Assembly (NCBI GenBank): GCA_023428245.1
Contig: JAEYYX010000121.1
Coordinates: 42,386 to 106,385, forward strand
Origin: Pseudomonadota bacterium
GTDB taxonomy: Bacteria > Myxococcota_A > Polyangia > Polyangiales > Polyangiaceae
Reading direction: 5' to 3'
Length of the DNA stretch: 64,000 nt
The notes under the pieces were generated by a model. That model did not search any database. It was not told the DNA's origin and saw only the letters and a program-made list of their open reading frames with translations. Position numbers and translations under genes: made by a program. Positions 61,292-64,000 of the stretch are shown here, one piece after another. Positions within the stretch are counted from its first letter, which is position 1. Each line of letters starts with the position of its first letter.

Positions 61292-64000
61292 ATGCCGTCC
61301 CCCGGGAAGAAAAAAGCGCCCGCGTCCCCCGCCGAGGACGAACTCTCCGAGTACCGAAAAAAGCGCGATCCTGGCGCGACCAACGAGCCATTCTTCCCTG
61401 AACATCCCGTCAGCGTGGGCTCGGGCTCGACCTGGGCCGGTCGATTTGTCGTGCATCAGCACGACGCCACGCGGATGCATTGGGACGTTCGACTCGAGAT
61501 CGGGGGCAGCCTCCAGAGCTTCGCCGTGCCGAGAGGGCCCAGCCTCGACCCCGCCGAGAAGCGGCTCGCGATGCACACCGAGAACCATCCGCTCTCCTAT
61601 TTAGATTTCGAGGACGTGATCCCGGAGGGCAATTACGGAGCGGGCGCGATGATCGTCTGGGACACAGGCGGCGTGGTCTTCCTCGAAATGAGCGGAGAGG
61701 AAGGCCTCAAGAAGGGCAAGCTCGATTTCATACTGCGCGGCTTCAAACTCGAAGGACGTTTCGCGCTGATCGCCACGGGCAAGAACAAGAAAGAGCGCGA
61801 AGAGAAGCGGCACGGGAGCACTCGGGGCATCTCCGAGAGCGAGTGGCTCCTGGTAAAAAAACCTGACCAGAGCGCGAACCCGAACGCGAAGGTCTGCGAG
61901 ACGAAGCCGGAGAGCGTCTTGTCCGGGATGACGGTCCATGAGCTGCCGCGGAAAAATGAGCTCGCGGCCTCACTCGAAGCGCGAGCGGCCGAGCTCGGTG
62001 CCCTCATCGGTCCCCCGCTCCCCCTGAGCACCGTGCCGATGGTGTGCAGCACCGAAGGCGCGTCGCTCTCGAATCCGGATTGGCTTTACGAGCTGAAGCT
62101 CGATGGCGTGCGCATCCTGGCCCACAAGGACCGCGATCTGGTGCGCCTCTTTTACCGGACGGGCAACGCCGCGACCTCGTCGTACCCCGAGATCGCGCGC
62201 AGCGTGAGCTCCCTGTTCCCATCCAAGGTCGTCCTCGACGGCGAGATCGTGACTTTTGATGAGCGCGGCAAGCCCAACTTTACGAGGCTGCTTCCGCGTG
62301 TGCTCGCCCGGCGCCCGCGCGACGTCGAGAAGGTGATGCGGGAGGTGCCGGTCGTCTTTCTCTGCTTCGATATCCTGGCCCTCGGGGATCGAGATCTCCG
62401 CTGCCTGCCGCTCCGGGATCGGAAAGCGATCCTGAAAGACCTTCTGAAAGGCCAGGGCCGCGTCCGTCTGCTGGATCACATCGAGGGCCGCGGCGATGCG
62501 CTCTTTGCTCTCTGTGAACAGCAAGATTTGGAGGGTGTGGTAGCGAAGCGCTCCTCGAGCACGTACCAAATCGGTCCACGCAAGAGCTCCGATTGGATCA
62601 AGGTCAAGCGCAGCACCGACGCCGAGTTCATCGTGCTCGGCTGGGCGAAAACTCGCGGCATGGAGTCCCTCGGGGCCATCGCCCTCGGGAGCTACCGAGG
62701 GGAGGAGCTCGTTTATCGAGGGCGCGCGGGCAGTGGCCTCGATGCGCGCTCGGCGCGGGAATTGAAGGCTCTGCTCGAACCGCTCCGAGCGGACGAACCA
62801 GCGTTTTCATCCGGTCCCGAGGCGCCCGAAGCCGCGGCCGTACGGGACGTCAACTGGGTCCAGCCGGAAGTCGTCGTGCGCATCAAGTTCCAAGGCTTCA
62901 CCGACAGCGGACATCTGCGCGCGCCAGTGTTCGAAGGAGTGCGCGACGATGTCCTGCCGCGCGACTGCCGCGCTGCGCCCCGCGAAGAAGAGCTCGCGGG
63001 CATCACACAGATGGAGACCTCCGAATCACCGGGAGAAGTCCGCGCCTCGGACGCGGCCGTCCGCGTCACGCTCACGAACCGGGACAAGCTCTACTTCCCG
63101 GAGGACGGCTTCACGAAGGGCGATCTTCTCGACTATTCGGCGCGGATCGCGCCTGTCCTCCTGCCGTTTCTCGCGGGGCGTCCCGTTGTCCTCGTCCGCT
63201 ATCCGGACGGCATCTTGGGCAAGAACTTCTACCAATGGCGCGCTCCCGAAGGGACGCCCGATTGGGTCCGGACCCTCGAGCTCTACGACGAGGAGAAGCA
63301 GGTCGAACGCGGCACCGGAAAGGCTGCATTTCTGATCGATAGCCTCGACGCATTGCTCTACGTCATGAACCTCGGGTGCATTCCGCTCCACGTTCTCGCG
63401 AGCCGGGAGCACTCCCCGACTCACTGCGACTTCCTCACGATCGACTTCGACATCGGCGATCGCCCCTTCAGCGACGCAGTTCGCCTCGCACTCTCCCTCC
63501 GTGAAATCCTCCAGGAGCTCGAGCTCGAATCTTTTCCGAAGACAAGCGGACAGCGTGGACTCCACGTCCTCCTTCCGCTCGGCTCCGGCGTGCCTTTTCA
63601 GGCGGCCAAGCTGCTCTGTGAGCTGCTCGGGAGAGTCATCGTCGGTCGTCATCCAACGCTAGCGACCATGGAACGCCGAAAGGATCAGCGGGGCGATAAG
63701 GTCTATGTCGACACAGGCCAAACGGGCCGCTCGCGCACCATCGTCTCGCCCTATTCCGTCCGCGCGTACCCAGGCGCTCGTGTTTCGACGCCGCTCCGCT
63801 GGGAAGAGATCCATCTCGCCCTCGATCCGGCGCTGTTCACGATTGAGACAGTGCCCGACCGCGTTCAAGCCCTCGGCGATCCTCTCGCCGACTTCTTCGA
63901 GGTCCGGCCGAATCTCGGGGTCACCCTCGAGAAACTCGGCCGCTGGGCGGGGGGGGGGGGGGCCGGCCGCCCCCCCCCCCCCCACACCAGCACCCGAGCG
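61292..64000 (+). CDS. ligD: Multidomain ATP-dependent DNA ligase LigD (PE-Lig-Pol), 3' end missing
   Basis: End-joining enzyme with three domains in Pseudomonas-type order. The 3'-phosphoesterase (residues about 30-190) has FVVHQHDATRMHWDVRLE and VIPEGNYGAGAM. The ATP-dependent ligase (about 245-540) has the adenylated Lys269 in YELKLDGVRIL, LDGEIV and GVVAKR. The primase-polymerase domain has LYFPEDGFTKGDLL, the DFD metal pair in LTIDFDIGDRPF and SGQRGLHVLLPL. ATG at 61292 was chosen. The frame stays open to the window end through a G14/C14 tract, so the true C-terminus is not visible and the last about 17 codons are doubtful. Confidence 0.94.
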   Translation, partial: MPSPGKKKAPASPAEDELSEYRKKRDPGATNEPFFPEHPVSVGSGSTWAGRFVVHQHDATRMHWDVRLEIGGSLQSFAVPRGPSLDPAEKRLAMHTENHPLSYLDFEDVIPEGNYGAGAMIVWDTGGVVFLEMSGEEGLKKGKLDFILRGFKLEGRFALIATGKNKKEREEKRHGSTRGISESEWLLVKKPDQSANPNAKVCETKPESVLSGMTVHELPRKNELAASLEARAAELGALIGPPLPLSTVPMVCSTEGASLSNPDWLYELKLDGVRILAHKDRDLVRLFYRTGNAATSSYPEIARSVSSLFPSKVVLDGEIVTFDERGKPNFTRLLPRVLARRPRDVEKVMREVPVVFLCFDILALGDRDLRCLPLRDRKAILKDLLKGQGRVRLLDHIEGRGDALFALCEQQDLEGVVAKRSSSTYQIGPRKSSDWIKVKRSTDAEFIVLGWAKTRGMESLGAIALGSYRGEELVYRGRAGSGLDARSARELKALLEPLRADEPAFSSGPEAPEAAAVRDVNWVQPEVVVRIKFQGFTDSGHLRAPVFEGVRDDVLPRDCRAAPREEELAGITQMETSESPGEVRASDAAVRVTLTNRDKLYFPEDGFTKGDLLDYSARIAPVLLPFLAGRPVVLVRYPDGILGKNFYQWRAPEGTPDWVRTLELYDEEKQVERGTGKAAFLIDSLDALLYVMNLGCIPLHVLASREHSPTHCDFLTIDFDIGDRPFSDAVRLALSLREILQELELESFPKTSGQRGLHVLLPLGSGVPFQAAKLLCELLGRVIVGRHPTLATMERRKDQRGDKVYVDTGQTGRSRTIVSPYSVRAYPGARVSTPLRWEEIHLALDPALFTIETVPDRVQALGDPLADFFEVRPNLGVTLEKLGRWAGGGGAGRPPPPHTSTRA
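63949..63983. repeat. G14-CCGGCCG-C14 inverted repeat near the window end
   Basis: Fourteen G (63949-63962), seven GC-only bases and fourteen C (63970-63983) make a hairpin of extreme stability inside the ligD frame. Homopolymer runs this long are not seen elsewhere in the window. An assembly or polymerase artefact is as likely as a real element. Confidence 0.8.

Overview
The window is 64 kb of GC-rich bacterial chromosome with mostly housekeeping content. It looks like a myxobacterium-type (Myxococcota/Polyangia-like) genome. Supporting signs are long Gly/Ser-rich linkers on secreted lipoproteins, many lipoproteins of unknown role, TPR, HEAT and FHA proteins, a sigma54 response regulator, a DUF4388/J-domain-like fusion, inositol-phosphate synthase and a Ku/LigD end-joining pair. 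This is inferred from gene content only; no rRNA, tRNA, CRISPR array, prophage or insertion sequence was recognised.

Layout. 1-13 kb: the 3' part of leucyl aminopeptidase pepA, a 1300-residue TPR/HEAT protein, two membrane proteins (flippase-like, DUF808), a DUF2079 membrane protein followed by a GT2 glycosyltransferase, and a tightly overlapping agmatine-to-putrescine operon (aguB-aguA-HAD phosphatase). 13-21 kb: secreted hydrolases (GH53 galactanase, CE15 glucuronoyl esterase, trypsin-like protease), a YgiQ radical SAM protein and a lytic transglycosylase. 21-28 kb: ammonium transporter, aldehyde dehydrogenase, myo-inositol-1-phosphate synthase behind a 575-base leader, and a DegT aminotransferase.

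27.7-38 kb (minus strand): glgC, an actinobacterial-type GT4 glycogen/maltose-1-phosphate synthase, glmS and a lipoprotein lie downstream of an ATP synthase cluster containing only b', b, delta, alpha and gamma. The beta, epsilon, a and c genes must be elsewhere. FolK lies upstream. 38-50 kb: a regulator-like fusion protein, a Clp ATPase, a sigma54 activator coupled to an FGE-like lipoprotein, a TPR membrane protein, ruvA, a zinc-ribbon/FHA protein, a Nudix protein with an altered metal motif, a 39-base tandem repeat and comF. 50-64 kb: mutS2, a second GT2, an alpha/beta hydrolase, a divergent membrane pyrophosphatase, a thioredoxin-fold lipoprotein, a dicarboxylate symporter, and the divergent ku and ligD genes. 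LigD runs off the window through a suspicious G14/C14 palindrome.

I saw no convincing undescribed multi-gene system. The most interesting local observations are the roughly 50-residue insertion in AtpA, the lost ion-gate motif in the pyrophosphatase, the Nudix EE-to-HR change, the inverted-repeat-rich leader of the inositol-phosphate synthase gene, a His-rich tail on the ATP synthase b subunit, and a possible 28-residue membrane microprotein.
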